Below are positions 19,830-28,612 of a stretch of 64,000 nt of DNA, piece after piece. Position 1 is the stretch's first letter. Each line of letters begins with the position of its first letter. The translations under genes were made by a program, and so were the position numbers. Where the stretch lies: the NCBI GenBank assembly GCA_030539395.1, contig JAUNSC010000006.1, forward strand, positions 49,069 through 113,068, written 5' to 3'. A model generated the notes under the pieces. The model worked only from the letters and a program-made list of their open reading frames with translations. It did no database searches and was not told where the DNA came from. This DNA comes from Eubacteriales bacterium. GTDB lineage: Bacteria; Bacillota; Clostridia; Lachnospirales; Lachnospiraceae.

Positions 19830-20339
19830 ATGCTGGAGAAGTTTTATCCGGATGAATATCTGGACTCGACCTATATGATAGATTTTGAAGAGTGGTACAA
19901 AAAAGGGTACCGGGCAGTGTTGTTTGATATTGATAATACTCTGGTGCCCCATGGGGCACCGGCGGATGACCGGGCGAGGGAGCTTTTTTCCCGGCTGAGA
20001 AGAATGGGCATGAAATATTGTCTCATTTCCAATAATCAGACACCCCGCGTCAAACCTTTTGCAGATGAAGTACAGGCATATTTTATTGAAGATGCTCATA
20101 AACCTTCCAGAAAAGGCTATCAAAAAGCCATGAAGAAGATGGGAACAGATACCGCCAATACTTTGTTTGTAGGTGATCAGCTTTTTACGGATGTGTATGG
20201 AGCAAAGCGCACAGGAATAAAAAGCATTCTTGTAAAGCCTGTTCATCCAAAAGAAGAGATTCAGATTGTATTGAAGCGTTATCTGGAAAGAATCGTGCTT
20301 TATTTTTACAAAAAGAAGAGAGGAAAGGTCCAGGTGTGA
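19830..20339 (+). CDS. YqeG family HAD-type phosphatase
   Basis: 169 residues, HAD superfamily subclass IIIA. Motif I FDIDNTLV carries the nucleophile D33 and acid/base D35, motif II is SNNQ, and GDQLFTDVYGAKRTG is motif IV. Homologues in Firmicutes are annotated as YqeG; in Bacillus the gene lies near aroE and ribosome-assembly genes. Here it precedes aroK, so a link to the aromatic pathway or a lipid phosphatidylglycerophosphatase-like role is possible but unproved. Its stop overlaps the upstream edge of aroK. Confidence 0.85.
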   Translation: MLEKFYPDEYLDSTYMIDFEEWYKKGYRAVLFDIDNTLVPHGAPADDRARELFSRLRRMGMKYCLISNNQTPRVKPFADEVQAYFIEDAHKPSRKGYQKAMKKMGTDTANTLFVGDQLFTDVYGAKRTGIKSILVKPVHPKEEIQIVLKRYLERIVLYFYKKKRGKVQV

Positions 20340-20344
20340 CGTTT

Positions 20345-20860
20345 ATGGATAATATTATTCTGATAGGTTTTATGGGGGCCGGTAAAAGCACGATCGGCAG
20401 AAAACTGGCCCGGGATGGAAGGTTTGTCTTTGTAGATACTGATGATAAAATAGAAGAGGAACAGCAGGAAAAGATCAGCCATATATTTGAGACAAAAGGA
20501 GAAGCATATTTTCGGGATCTGGAAACACAGGCACTGAAAGATCTGCTCAGTTGTAAAATGCGCATGGTGATAGCCGTGGGCGGCGGTCTGCCCATGAGAG
20601 AGGAAAATCGCAGGCTTTTGAAAGAACTGGGGACGGTAATCTATCTTAAAGCCGAAATCGATACACTGGTTAGCCGTCTTACAGGAGACACCAGCCGTCC
20701 AAAACTTCGGGGCGGCAGTCTGAGAGAGAAGATAGAGACTCTTATGCAGCAAAGGGAGGCTATTTATCTTGAGACGGCGGATGAGGAGATTTTTACAGAT
20801 GAAAAGGAGCCGGAAAAGATTGCAAAAGAAATAAAAGAGAGGTTTTTTCCAGATTTATGA
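20345..20860 (+). CDS. aroK: Shikimate kinase
   Basis: About 171 residues. Phosphorylates shikimate at O3 with ATP. P-loop GFMGAGKST at residues 8-16, shikimate-binding DTDD shortly after, and the GGGLPMREENR loop are all present, followed by the lid region RPKLRGG. ATG 20345 (MDNIILIGF) matches the usual N-terminus. GTG 20336 is an in-frame alternative that overlaps the YqeG stop by four bases. It is the only shikimate-pathway gene here. Confidence 0.93.
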   Translation: MDNIILIGFMGAGKSTIGRKLARDGRFVFVDTDDKIEEEQQEKISHIFETKGEAYFRDLETQALKDLLSCKMRMVIAVGGGLPMREENRRLLKELGTVIYLKAEIDTLVSRLTGDTSRPKLRGGSLREKIETLMQQREAIYLETADEEIFTDEKEPEKIAKEIKERFFPDL

Positions 20861-20879
20861 AAAACCATGTAAGAAAGCC

Positions 20880-20908
20880 TTGAAAAGGGAACAGTTTTAT
20901 TATACAAT
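20880..20908 (+). promoter_or_regulatory. Sigma-A promoter for efp
   Basis: TTGAAA (20880-20885), 17 bp and TACAAT (20903-20908), about 60 bp before the efp start codon. Confidence 0.7.
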
Positions 20909-20966
20909 ATGAATAATTATGGGAAGAAAAAGATTCCCCACTGATAGTCGAAGGAGGAAAATTTGA

Positions 20967-21524
20967 ATGATATCAGCAGGAGATTTTAGAAACGGCATTA
21001 CATTGGAAATTGAAGGAAATGTATATCAGATTATTGAGTTCCAGCATGTAAAACCGGGTAAAGGAGCTGCGTTTGTCAGAACAAAATTAAAAAATATCAT
21101 TAATGGTGGTGTAGTAGAAAAAACATTCCGCCCGACAGAAAAATTCCCGGCAGCACGTATTGAGCGTGTAGATATGCAGTATCTGTACAGCGATGGTGAT
21201 CTGTATAACTTCATGGATGTAAACACATATGATCAGATTGCCCTCAGCGAGAGCGATATCGGTGATGCACTGAAATTTGTAAAAGAAAATGAAATGGTAA
21301 AAGTATGTTCATACAACGGAAAGGTGTTTGCGGTAGAGCCGCCTCTGTTTGTTGAATTGGAAATTACTGATACAGAGCCGGGCTTTAAGGGTGATACAGC
21401 ACAGGGTGCTACAAAACCCGCGGTTGTTGAGACAGGTGCAACAGTTTACGTACCGCTGTTTGTAAATCAGGGAGATAAGATTAAAATTGATACCCGTACA
21501 GGAGAGTACCTGTCACGTGTATAA
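20967..21524 (+). CDS. efp: Translation elongation factor P
   Basis: 185 residues, three beta-barrel domains. EF-P binds between the P and E sites and rescues ribosomes stalled at polyproline. The tip loop [10 protein letters not shown] places lysine 32 at the site that is modified in Bacillus subtilis, which fits the Firmicute type rather than the EpmA-modified lysine 34 type. [17 protein letters not shown] is the typical end. A strong AAGGAGG site precedes the ATG. It has its own promoter and terminator. Confidence 0.97.
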   Translation: MISAGDFRNGITLEIEGNVYQIIEFQHVKPGKGAAFVRTKLKNIINGGVVEKTFRPTEKFPAARIERVDMQYLYSDGDLYNFMDVNTYDQIALSESDIGDALKFVKENEMVKVCSYNGKVFAVEPPLFVELEITDTEPGFKGDTAQGATKPAVVETGATVYVPLFVNQGDKIKIDTRTGEYLSRV

Positions 21525-21539
21525 ATTGTAACGAGTGAG

Positions 21540-21587
21540 CTGCCGTGGGGGAAGGGTTAGAGGACCGTATTCTCATGGCAGTTTTTT
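21540..21587 (+). terminator. Intrinsic terminator after efp
   Basis: CTGCCGTGGGG (21540-21550) pairs with TCTCATGGCAG (21571-21581), using three G-U pairs, followed by six T. The T-run and the right arm are also the start of the large palindrome at 21578, so terminator and repeat are merged. Confidence 0.7.
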
Positions 21588-21640
21588 ATTTCACAGGAAA
21601 ATGCGTCCTGTGAAATAAAAAACTGCGGGCAAACGATGCG
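21578..21640. repeat. Dispersed palindromic repeat, copy A
   Basis: A perfect 21-bp inverted repeat (21578-21598 with 21606-21626) around the 7-nt loop AAATGCG, followed at 21628-21640 by GGCAAACGATGCG. The inner 35 bp (14-bp arms plus loop) and the 13-bp block recur at 33107-33161. The outer arm of this copy is extended by fusion with the efp terminator. Confidence 0.85.
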
Positions 21641-21650
21641 CAGCTGCGCG

Positions 21651-21719
21651 CCCGGAACAAAAGCTGCGCTGTCAGGATTTTGGAACGCGAGAGTATGCGA
21701 AGCGCACTTTCGTTCCGGG
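21651..21719. other. Nested inverted repeats between efp and glmM
   Basis: CCCGGAAC (21651-21658) and GTTCCGGG (21712-21719) are perfect complements enclosing a region with a second pair, GGAACG (21682-21687) and CGTTCC (21711-21716), that would compete with the first. The area is rich in GCGC words and adjoins the dispersed palindrome. No start codon with a good ribosome site lies within it. It may be part of the same repeat element. Confidence 0.5.
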
Positions 21720-21776
21720 GCAGGAATCGCAGACGGGAATCTTTTTGAGGAATAAGAAGATGAAAAGGAGTTTATT

Positions 21777-23123
21777 ATGGGAAAATATTTCGGAACAGAT
21801 GGTTTTCGGGGAGAAGCAAATGTAAATCTTACTGTGGAACATGCGTATAAAGTCGGACGTTTTCTGGGATGGTATTTTGGAAGAGAACATAAAGCTAATA
21901 TTGTAATCGGAAAGGATACGAGAAGAAGCAGTTATATGTTTGAGTATTCCCTGGTAGCAGGACTTACTGCATCGGGAGCGGATGCTTTTCTCCTTCATGT
22001 GACGACAACACCGAGCGTGTCTTATGTGGTGCGCACAGAAGAATTTGATTGCGGTATCATGATATCTGCAAGCCATAATCCGTTTTATGATAACGGAATT
22101 AAGATCATAAATCGCAGCGGACACAAAATGGAAGCCGGTGTGGAGGAACTGATTGAGAAATATATAGATGGGGAGCTGGAAGAAATTCCGCTGGCCACAA
22201 AGGAAAATATAGGACGCACGGTGGATTATGTGGCGGGACGTAACCGTTATATTGGTTATCTGATCTCCCTTGCAACAAGATCCTTTAAGAAATATCGTAT
22301 CGGACTTGACTGTGCAAATGGAAGTGCTTCTTCTATCGCCAAAAGTGTATTTGATGCACTGGGTGCAAAAACATATGTTATCCACAATGAGCCGGATGGA
22401 ACAAATATCAATACTGGCTGCGGTTCCACTCATATTGAAGCATTGCAGGCGCTTGTCCGTGAAAAGAAGCTTGACGTGGGCTTCGCTTATGACGGAGATG
22501 CGGACCGGTGCATCGCAGTGGATGAAAACGGCAATGTAGTGGATGGAGATTTGATCTTATATATCTGTGGAAAATATCTGCAGGAAAATGGCAGATTGAA
22601 AAATGATACAGTGGTTACAACAGTTATGTCAAATCTTGGATTGTACAAAGCATTTGACCGTGCAGGAATTTCGTATGAAAAGACGGCTGTTGGAGATAAA
22701 TATGTATATGAGAATATGATGAAAAACGGACATTGCCTTGGAGGAGAACAGTCTGGTCATATTATTTTCAGCAAACATGCAACGACAGGGGACGGTATAC
22801 TGACATCTTTAATGGTAATGGAAGTATTGACGGAAAAGAAAATGTCTCTTGGTGCTCTTGCATCAGATGTTAAAATTTATCCCCAGTTATTAAAGAATGT
22901 GCGTGTTGCTGATAAACAGGAAGCAAGAGAAAATGCTGCTGTTGTGAAAATAATCAATGCAATAGAGGATAGCCTGGGAGATGAAGGAAGGATTCTCGTT
23001 CGTGAAAGCGGCACGGAGCCGGTGATCCGTGTAATGGTGGAAGCTTCGGAACAGGAGCTTTGTGAAAAGTATGTTGATCAGGTGATCGATGTACTTACAA
23101 GACAGGGACTTGTAGTAGAGTAG
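21777..23123 (+). CDS. glmM: Phosphoglucosamine mutase
   Basis: 448 residues. Converts glucosamine-6-phosphate to glucosamine-1-phosphate for peptidoglycan precursors. N-terminal GKYFGTDGFRG, the catalytic serine S99 in ISASHNP, the metal-binding DGDADRC and the phosphate-binding RESGTEPVIRVM are all present. AAAAGGAG precedes the ATG. It is separated from the next gene by a hairpin, so its membership in the following seven-gene run is uncertain. Confidence 0.96.
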   Translation: MGKYFGTDGFRGEANVNLTVEHAYKVGRFLGWYFGREHKANIVIGKDTRRSSYMFEYSLVAGLTASGADAFLLHVTTTPSVSYVVRTEEFDCGIMISASHNPFYDNGIKIINRSGHKMEAGVEELIEKYIDGELEEIPLATKENIGRTVDYVAGRNRYIGYLISLATRSFKKYRIGLDCANGSASSIAKSVFDALGAKTYVIHNEPDGTNINTGCGSTHIEALQALVREKKLDVGFAYDGDADRCIAVDENGNVVDGDLILYICGKYLQENGRLKNDTVVTTVMSNLGLYKAFDRAGISYEKTAVGDKYVYENMMKNGHCLGGEQSGHIIFSKHATTGDGILTSLMVMEVLTEKKMSLGALASDVKIYPQLLKNVRVADKQEARENAAVVKIINAIEDSLGDEGRILVRESGTEPVIRVMVEASEQELCEKYVDQVIDVLTRQGLVVE

Positions 23124-23134
23124 AGTACAATTCC

Positions 23135-23164
23135 AGGGGGCTGGCACAGAACTGCCATCCCCCT
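23135..23164 (+). terminator. Hairpin after glmM, weak terminator
   Basis: AGGGGG-C-TGGCA pairs with TGCCA-T-CCCCCT with one mismatch and a 6-nt loop. The stem is stable, but only CTTACTT follows, so termination is doubtful; it may instead mark a processing or pausing site. Confidence 0.4.
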
Positions 23165-23186
23165 GCTTACTTAAAGAGAGGATATA

Positions 23187-24086
23187 ATGAATATTAATTT
23201 TCGCAAAATTACATTGGAAGATCAGGACATGATAAAGAGCTATCTCGGGCTTCAGAAAACAAGAAGTTGTGAAATGACTTTTGCAAATATATATCTGTGG
23301 TCCAGATTTTATCGGCTGGATTATGCAATTGTAGAAGACACACTTGTTTTTCGGGGAAACGGTGAGAAAACGTTTTTTGATTTTCCGGTGGGAAAACCGG
23401 AAAATGTAAAAAGAGCTGTGGAAGTTTTGATGACATATTGTGATGAAATTGGACAGGATTTAACTCTGGCGGCAGTCACAAAGGAAAAATATGCGGCTCT
23501 GGAAGAAATGTACCCCGGAAAATTTGAGGTAGAATATGACCGCGATTATGCGGATTATGTATATGAAACAGAAAAGCTTGCAAATCTTTCCGGGAAAAAG
23601 TATCATGGAAAGAAAAATCATATTAATAAGTTTAAAAAGTTATATCCGGATTGGTCATATGAACCAATCACGGATGATAATGTGGAGGAGTGCTTCCAGA
23701 TGGCTCTGAGCTGGCGGCGGTTAAATGGGTGTGAAGAAGATGAAGAGAAAAATGCAGAAATGTGTGTGACCTTGAATTCTTTAAGGCTTTTTAAGGAATT
23801 GCATTTGCGGGGAGGCCTTTTGAGAGCGGCGGGAGAAGTGGTGGCATTTTCTATCGGAGAGCCGGTGTGCGAAGACACAATGGTAGTGCATATAGAAAAG
23901 GCATTTTCTGCTGTGGATGGGGCATATCCTATGATAAACCAGCAATTTATATTGCATGAAGCAAAAGAGTATACTTATGTAAATCGGGAAGAGGATCTGG
24001 GTGAAGAAGGGCTGCGCAGGGCAAAGCTTTCTTATCATCCGGTATTTATGGTAGACAAAGGAAGAGCAGTATTGAGGAAAGGATAA
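23187..24086 (+). CDS. DUF2156 (LPG synthase C-terminal-like) protein
   Basis: 299 residues, soluble. The pattern FRKITLEDQDMIKSYL at the start, then FANIYLWS, and GKKYHGKKNHINKFKKLYP in the middle, is that of DUF2156, the acyltransferase-like domain shared with phosphatidylglycerol lysyltransferases (MprF). It lacks the membrane part, so it is not a complete MprF; stand-alone members have no settled substrate, although transfer of an amino acid from a tRNA is a reasonable guess. First gene of a tight run to nadE. Confidence 0.8.
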   Translation: MNINFRKITLEDQDMIKSYLGLQKTRSCEMTFANIYLWSRFYRLDYAIVEDTLVFRGNGEKTFFDFPVGKPENVKRAVEVLMTYCDEIGQDLTLAAVTKEKYAALEEMYPGKFEVEYDRDYADYVYETEKLANLSGKKYHGKKNHINKFKKLYPDWSYEPITDDNVEECFQMALSWRRLNGCEEDEEKNAEMCVTLNSLRLFKELHLRGGLLRAAGEVVAFSIGEPVCEDTMVVHIEKAFSAVDGAYPMINQQFILHEAKEYTYVNREEDLGEEGLRRAKLSYHPVFMVDKGRAVLRKG

Positions 24087-24092
24087 GGACAG

Positions 24093-25280
24093 ATGATATC
24101 AGAGAAAATGATCAACCTGACAATGAACAGTTCAGCCATTCGCGCGATGTTCGAGGAAGGAAAAAATATGGCACAGAAGTATGGGGCAGAAAATGTATAT
24201 GATTTCAGCCTGGGAAATCCCAACGTGCCTGCACCGGAGGAAGTGAAAAAAGCAATCGAAGAAATCATAAATACGGAAGACTCTGTTATGGTGCATGGCT
24301 ATATGAGTAACGCAGGTTACGAAGATGTGCGCGGAGCGATTGCAGATTCACTGAATAAACGTTTTGGAACTTCATTTGGTGAAAAAAATATTCTGATGAC
24401 AGTAGGCGCGGCAGGCGGTCTGAATGTCATACTGAAGACACTCCTTAATCCGGGAGATGAAGTACTGACATTTGCACCATACTTCGGTGAGTACCGTTCC
24501 TATGTGGCAAATTATGACGGCATATTAAATGCAGTGCCGGCAAATACAGAGACCTTCCAGCCGAATCTGGAGGAACTGGAGAACATGCTGTCTCCCAAAA
24601 CAAAAGCTGTGATCGTAAATACACCGAATAATCCGACCGGCGTGGTATATTCCGAGGAAACGATCATCCGCATGGCAGAGATCTTGCGCGCAAAACAGAA
24701 AGAGTTTGACACAAGTATCTATCTTATTTCCGATGAGCCGTATCGCGAACTGGCTTATGATGGAGTAGAAGTTCCTTATCTGACAAAATATTATGAAAAT
24801 ACAATCGTAGGCTATTCCTACAGTAAATCTCTTTCCCTCCCGGGAGAGCGTATCGGATATCTGGTGATACCGGATGAAGCAGATGAGAGCGGGCTGATCA
24901 TTAATGCAGCCAATGTGGCAAACCGCATCCTTGGGTATGTAAATGCACCGTCCATGTTCCAGAGGGTGATTGCAAAGTGTCTGGATGCAAAAGTGAATGT
25001 GGAATATTATAACCGGAATCGGGAGACTCTTTATAACGGGCTTCTGGAAGCAGGATTTTCCTGTATCAAACCGGAAGGAGCTTTTTATTTGTTTGTGAAA
25101 TCTCCGGTGGAAGATGAAAAGGCGTTCTGTGACGCGGCAAAGAAATATCATCTGCTGATCGTTCCGGGGTCCTCTTTCGCCTGCCCCGGATATGTAAGGC
25201 TGGCATATTGTGTTGCATATGAAACAATTGTAAATGCACTGCCGAAGTTTAAAGAACTTGCAAAGGAATATGACCTGTAA
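24093..25280 (+). CDS. Pyridoxal phosphate-dependent aminotransferase (aspartate aminotransferase-like)
   Basis: 395 residues, fold-type I. NTPNNPTGVVYSEE and the PLP lysine K245 in SYSKSLSLPGERIGYL are visible, along with DEPYRELAYD carrying the PLP-pairing aspartate. The family is close to aspartate/aromatic aminotransferases, but the donor and acceptor cannot be read from sequence. It starts 6 bp after the DUF2156 gene and ends 15 bp before hisC, so two aminotransferases are made from one transcript. Confidence 0.85.
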   Translation: MISEKMINLTMNSSAIRAMFEEGKNMAQKYGAENVYDFSLGNPNVPAPEEVKKAIEEIINTEDSVMVHGYMSNAGYEDVRGAIADSLNKRFGTSFGEKNILMTVGAAGGLNVILKTLLNPGDEVLTFAPYFGEYRSYVANYDGILNAVPANTETFQPNLEELENMLSPKTKAVIVNTPNNPTGVVYSEETIIRMAEILRAKQKEFDTSIYLISDEPYRELAYDGVEVPYLTKYYENTIVGYSYSKSLSLPGERIGYLVIPDEADESGLIINAANVANRILGYVNAPSMFQRVIAKCLDAKVNVEYYNRNRETLYNGLLEAGFSCIKPEGAFYLFVKSPVEDEKAFCDAAKKYHLLIVPGSSFACPGYVRLAYCVAYETIVNALPKFKELAKEYDL

Positions 25281-25295
25281 GCAGGAGGAGCGGTT

Positions 25296-26354
25296 ATGAA
25301 GAAATGGGAAGAAAATGTTCGCAGAGTTGTTCCCTATACACCGGGGGAACAGCCGGATTTTGCAGATATGATCAAACTGAATACAAATGAAAATCCATAT
25401 CCGCCCGCACCGGGAGTTGAAAGAGCTATGAGAGCCATGCAGTCAGAACCTTTAAGGCTGTATCCGGCACCCGGGGCCGACAGCCTGGTGGAAGGACTGG
25501 CAAACTATTATAATCTGAAAAAGGATCAGGTCTTTGTGGGGGTCGGCTCGGATGATGTGCTGGCTATGGCATTTCTGACGTTTTTTAATTCGGATAGACC
25601 AATACTTTTTCCGGATATTACATATTCATTTTATGATGTCTGGGCGGATCTGTTCAGGATACCGTATGAATGTCAGCCGTTAAATGAGAGGTTTGAGATC
25701 ACAAAAGAAGACTATTTTAAAGAAAACGGCGGTATCGTGTTCCCCAATCCCAATGCTCCGACCGGAGAAGAATTGTCCCTTTCGGCGGTGGAAGAGATCA
25801 TTGCACATAATCAGGATGTGGTGGTGATCGTAGATGAAGCTTATGTGGACTTTGGCGCTCAGACGGCAGTGGGACTGATCGAAAAATATGATAATCTTCT
25901 TGTGGTGCAGACCTTTTCAAAATCAAGATCCCTTGCGGGTCTTCGCATAGGGTATGCTTTTGGCAGCAGCAGGCTGATCAAATATTTGAATGATGCAAAA
26001 TATTCCTTTAATTCTTATACAATGAACCGCCCAAGCCTGTCTATGGGAGCGGCGGCTCTTGAGGATGAAGCATATTTCAGAGAGACGGTGGATAAAATTG
26101 TTGCTACAAGAGAGCGTACAAAAAAAGAACTGGCTCAGATGGGATTTTTGTTCGGAGATTCCAAAGCAAATTTTTTGTTTGCCACACATCCGGACTATCC
26201 TGCAAAAAAATTATTTGAGGCTCTCAGAGAAAAACATATTTTTGTAAGATATTTTGCAAAACCGAGGATTGATAATTATCTTCGGATCACAATTGGAACG
26301 GATGCGCAGATGGATGCGCTGATCGAATTTTTAAAAGAGTATACTGGAAAATAA
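25296..26354 (+). CDS. hisC: Histidinol-phosphate aminotransferase
   Basis: 352 residues, fold-type I. The short N-terminus with IKLNTNENPYPPAPGV, PNPNAPTGEELS, DEAYVDFG and PLP lysine K209 in TFSKSRSLAGLRIGYA fit HisC, which makes histidinol phosphate from imidazole acetol phosphate. No other his gene is adjacent; hisA is 7 kb downstream in a separate unit. HisC-like enzymes can also act on aromatic substrates, so the assignment is probable rather than certain. AGGAGG precedes the ATG. Confidence 0.85.
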   Translation: MKKWEENVRRVVPYTPGEQPDFADMIKLNTNENPYPPAPGVERAMRAMQSEPLRLYPAPGADSLVEGLANYYNLKKDQVFVGVGSDDVLAMAFLTFFNSDRPILFPDITYSFYDVWADLFRIPYECQPLNERFEITKEDYFKENGGIVFPNPNAPTGEELSLSAVEEIIAHNQDVVVIVDEAYVDFGAQTAVGLIEKYDNLLVVQTFSKSRSLAGLRIGYAFGSSRLIKYLNDAKYSFNSYTMNRPSLSMGAAALEDEAYFRETVDKIVATRERTKKELAQMGFLFGDSKANFLFATHPDYPAKKLFEALREKHIFVRYFAKPRIDNYLRITIGTDAQMDALIEFLKEYTGK

Positions 26355-26364
26355 GGAGAGTCAT

Positions 26365-26862
26365 ATGAACGGTTTGTCAACTTGGATCATCAATACATTC
26401 GGAGGGGTACTTACAAAGGAGGCGCTTGTATTTGTAATCTCCATGACACCGATCCTGGAGCTGAGAGGAGGACTTCTTGCGGCATCCTGGCTGAATGTGG
26501 AAATGTGGAAGGCTATAGGCATTTGTGTTGTCGGGAATCTGATACCGGTGCCATTTATTCTGCTTCTTATTACACCGGTCTTTAACTGGCTCAAGAAGAC
26601 AAAAATATTCCGGCCTATGGTGGAAAAGCTGGAAAATAAAGCCATGAGCAAGAAGGACCAGATTGAAAAATATGAATTCTGGGGACTTGTATTGTTTGTA
26701 GGGATTCCGCTTCCGGGAACAGGAGCCTGGACGGGATCATTGATTGCGTCTATGCTTGGTATTGATTTTAAAAAGGCATTTCCGGCAGTCTGCGTGGGAG
26801 TTGCCATGGCAACGGTAATCGTAACGGTGATATCCTATGCGATCCTGGGACAGGTATGGTAG
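26365..26862 (+). CDS. Small multi-drug export protein (COG2426)
   Basis: 165 residues with about four membrane segments. The family features are MTPILELRGGLLAA in the first helix region and GIPLPGTGAWTGSLIA in the third. Members are called small multi-drug export proteins on limited evidence; the pair of re-entrant-looking loops with conserved Pro/Gly resembles DedA-type transporters. The gene lies in the middle of the operon with no clear functional link to its neighbours. Confidence 0.8.
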   Translation: MNGLSTWIINTFGGVLTKEALVFVISMTPILELRGGLLAASWLNVEMWKAIGICVVGNLIPVPFILLLITPVFNWLKKTKIFRPMVEKLENKAMSKKDQIEKYEFWGLVLFVGIPLPGTGAWTGSLIASMLGIDFKKAFPAVCVGVAMATVIVTVISYAILGQVW

Positions 26863-26893
26863 GAGATATCGTGATTACGGGCAGGAGGAAATG

Positions 26894-27685
26894 ATGGGAG
26901 AGGCATATACAGGTTTTGCGGATGTCTATGATCTTTTCATGGATGAAATTCCATATGGCGAATGGGCTGCGTATGTGACAGGTCTTTTAGAAAAATATGA
27001 CGTATCAGATGGCCTTGTTCTGGAACTGGGATGCGGAACGGGAACATTTACAGAGCTTCTGGCACAGGCAGGATATGATATGATCGGGGTAGATAATTCG
27101 GTAGAGATGCTGGAAGCGGCAGCATCTAAAAAAGAAGTGTCCGGGGCAGATATTTTGTATCTTGGCCAGGATATGAGAGAATTTGAACTTTATGGAACCG
27201 TGCGTGCTGTAGTCAGTGTGTGTGATTCGATGAATTATATTACGGAGGAACAGGATCTGAAGCAGGTGTTTTCTCTGGTCAATAATTATCTGGACCCCGG
27301 CGGGGTGTTTATTTTTGATATGAAGACGCCATACTATTTTAAAGAGATAATGGGAGACTGTGTCCTGGCGGAAAACCGTGATGAGGCAAGTTATATCTGG
27401 GAAAATACTTATTATGAAGAAGAAATGATGAATGAGTACGATCTGACACTTTTTATACGGCAGAAGGACGGATACTTTGAACGTTATCAGGAGACTCATC
27501 TCCAGAGAGCGTATGAACCGGAGACGGTTAAAAGAATTCTGGAAGAAGTGGGACTTCAGGTGGAAGCGATATACGGGGAACTTACGGGAAAAGTTCCGGC
27601 ACAGGACAGTCAGCGTATTTATTTTATTGCAAGAGAGTGTATGAAAGATGCCATGGAAAAAGAAGCAGTGGATATAAGTACATGA
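26894..27685 (+). CDS. Class I SAM-dependent methyltransferase
   Basis: 263 residues. The Rossmann fold shows motif I VLELGCGTGTFTELLA, motif II GVDNSVEMLEAA and a DMREF acidic turn. It starts AYTGFADVYDLFMDEIPY, typical of a common clostridial methyltransferase with unknown substrate. ATG 26894 is 5 nt after AGGAGG (26883-26888); upstream ATGs at 26837 (inside the membrane-protein gene) and 26891 have worse spacing. It lies immediately before hslO, an arrangement common in Lachnospiraceae. Confidence 0.83.
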   Translation: MGEAYTGFADVYDLFMDEIPYGEWAAYVTGLLEKYDVSDGLVLELGCGTGTFTELLAQAGYDMIGVDNSVEMLEAAASKKEVSGADILYLGQDMREFELYGTVRAVVSVCDSMNYITEEQDLKQVFSLVNNYLDPGGVFIFDMKTPYYFKEIMGDCVLAENRDEASYIWENTYYEEEMMNEYDLTLFIRQKDGYFERYQETHLQRAYEPETVKRILEEVGLQVEAIYGELTGKVPAQDSQRIYFIARECMKDAMEKEAVDIST

Positions 27686-27705
27686 TGCTGGAAAGGAACA
27701 GACAG

Positions 27706-28587
27706 ATGAAAGATTATATTGTGAGAGCAACAGCGGCAGACAGTCAGATCAGAGCGTTTGCAGCGACAACGAAAGAAATGGTGGAGACCGCAAGGGCTGC
27801 ACATAATACCAGCCCGGTGGCTACGGCTGCTTTGGGAAGACTTCTTACAGCGGGTGCGATGATGGGAAGTATGATGAAGGGAGACAGGGATATGCTGACT
27901 CTTCAGATTAAATCCGGAGGGCCAATTGCCGGAATTACGGTCACAGCCGATTCTCACGGTAATGTAAAAGGATATGTGGGAAATCCTGATGTAGTGATAC
28001 CGGCCAACAGCAAAGGAAAACTTGACGTTGCCGGTGCGGTAGGACCGGGATTTTTAAATGTAATTAAGGATATGGGACTCAAAGAACCATATAGTGGACA
28101 GACAATGCTGCAGACCTGCGAGATTGCGGAGGATCTGACCTATTATTTTGCTGTTTCCGAGCAGGTTCCATCTGCCGTTGGTCTGGGAGTATTGATGAAC
28201 AGAGAAAATACGGTGCGCCAGGCAGGAGGGTTTATTATTCAGCTGATGCCATTTGCCAGGGAAGAGGTTATTGCCGGTCTGGAAAAGAAACTGGCAGATG
28301 TTACATCAGTAACTGCGATGCTGGAACAGGGTAATACGCCGGAGCAGATACTGGAAATACTGTTGGGAGATTTTGGGCTGGAAATTACGGATACTATGGG
28401 GACTCAGTTTGCATGTAACTGTTCTAAGGAGCGGGTAGCAAAAGCTGTGGTCAGTATTGGAAAGAAAGATTTGAAGGAAATGATAGCAGACGGAGAGCCT
28501 GTCGAGGTAAACTGCCATTTCTGCAACAGACACTATAAGTTTTCTGTGGAAGAATTAAAAGAGTTTCTTAAAGCGGCGACAAGATAA
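27706..28587 (+). CDS. hslO: Redox-regulated chaperone Hsp33
   Basis: 293 residues. Hsp33 is activated by oxidative unfolding when its zinc-holding cysteines form disulfides. The C-terminal CNC and CHFC motifs are both present. The N-terminal domain begins MKDYIVRATAADSQIRA. ATG 27706 is 8 nt after AAAGGA. An in-frame ATG at 27682 overlaps the methyltransferase stop as ATGA but lacks a good site, so the later start is preferred. Confidence 0.95.
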   Translation: MKDYIVRATAADSQIRAFAATTKEMVETARAAHNTSPVATAALGRLLTAGAMMGSMMKGDRDMLTLQIKSGGPIAGITVTADSHGNVKGYVGNPDVVIPANSKGKLDVAGAVGPGFLNVIKDMGLKEPYSGQTMLQTCEIAEDLTYYFAVSEQVPSAVGLGVLMNRENTVRQAGGFIIQLMPFAREEVIAGLEKKLADVTSVTAMLEQGNTPEQILEILLGDFGLEITDTMGTQFACNCSKERVAKAVVSIGKKDLKEMIADGEPVEVNCHFCNRHYKFSVEELKEFLKAATR

Positions 28588-28612
28588 AAGAACAGGAAAA
28601 AGGAGGAGATTC

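Noticed and set aside
21525-21776. glmS-type ribozyme or known riboswitch before glmM
   Set aside because: The folded region is explained by the efp terminator and the dispersed palindrome. No ribozyme core or known aptamer sequence was recognised.
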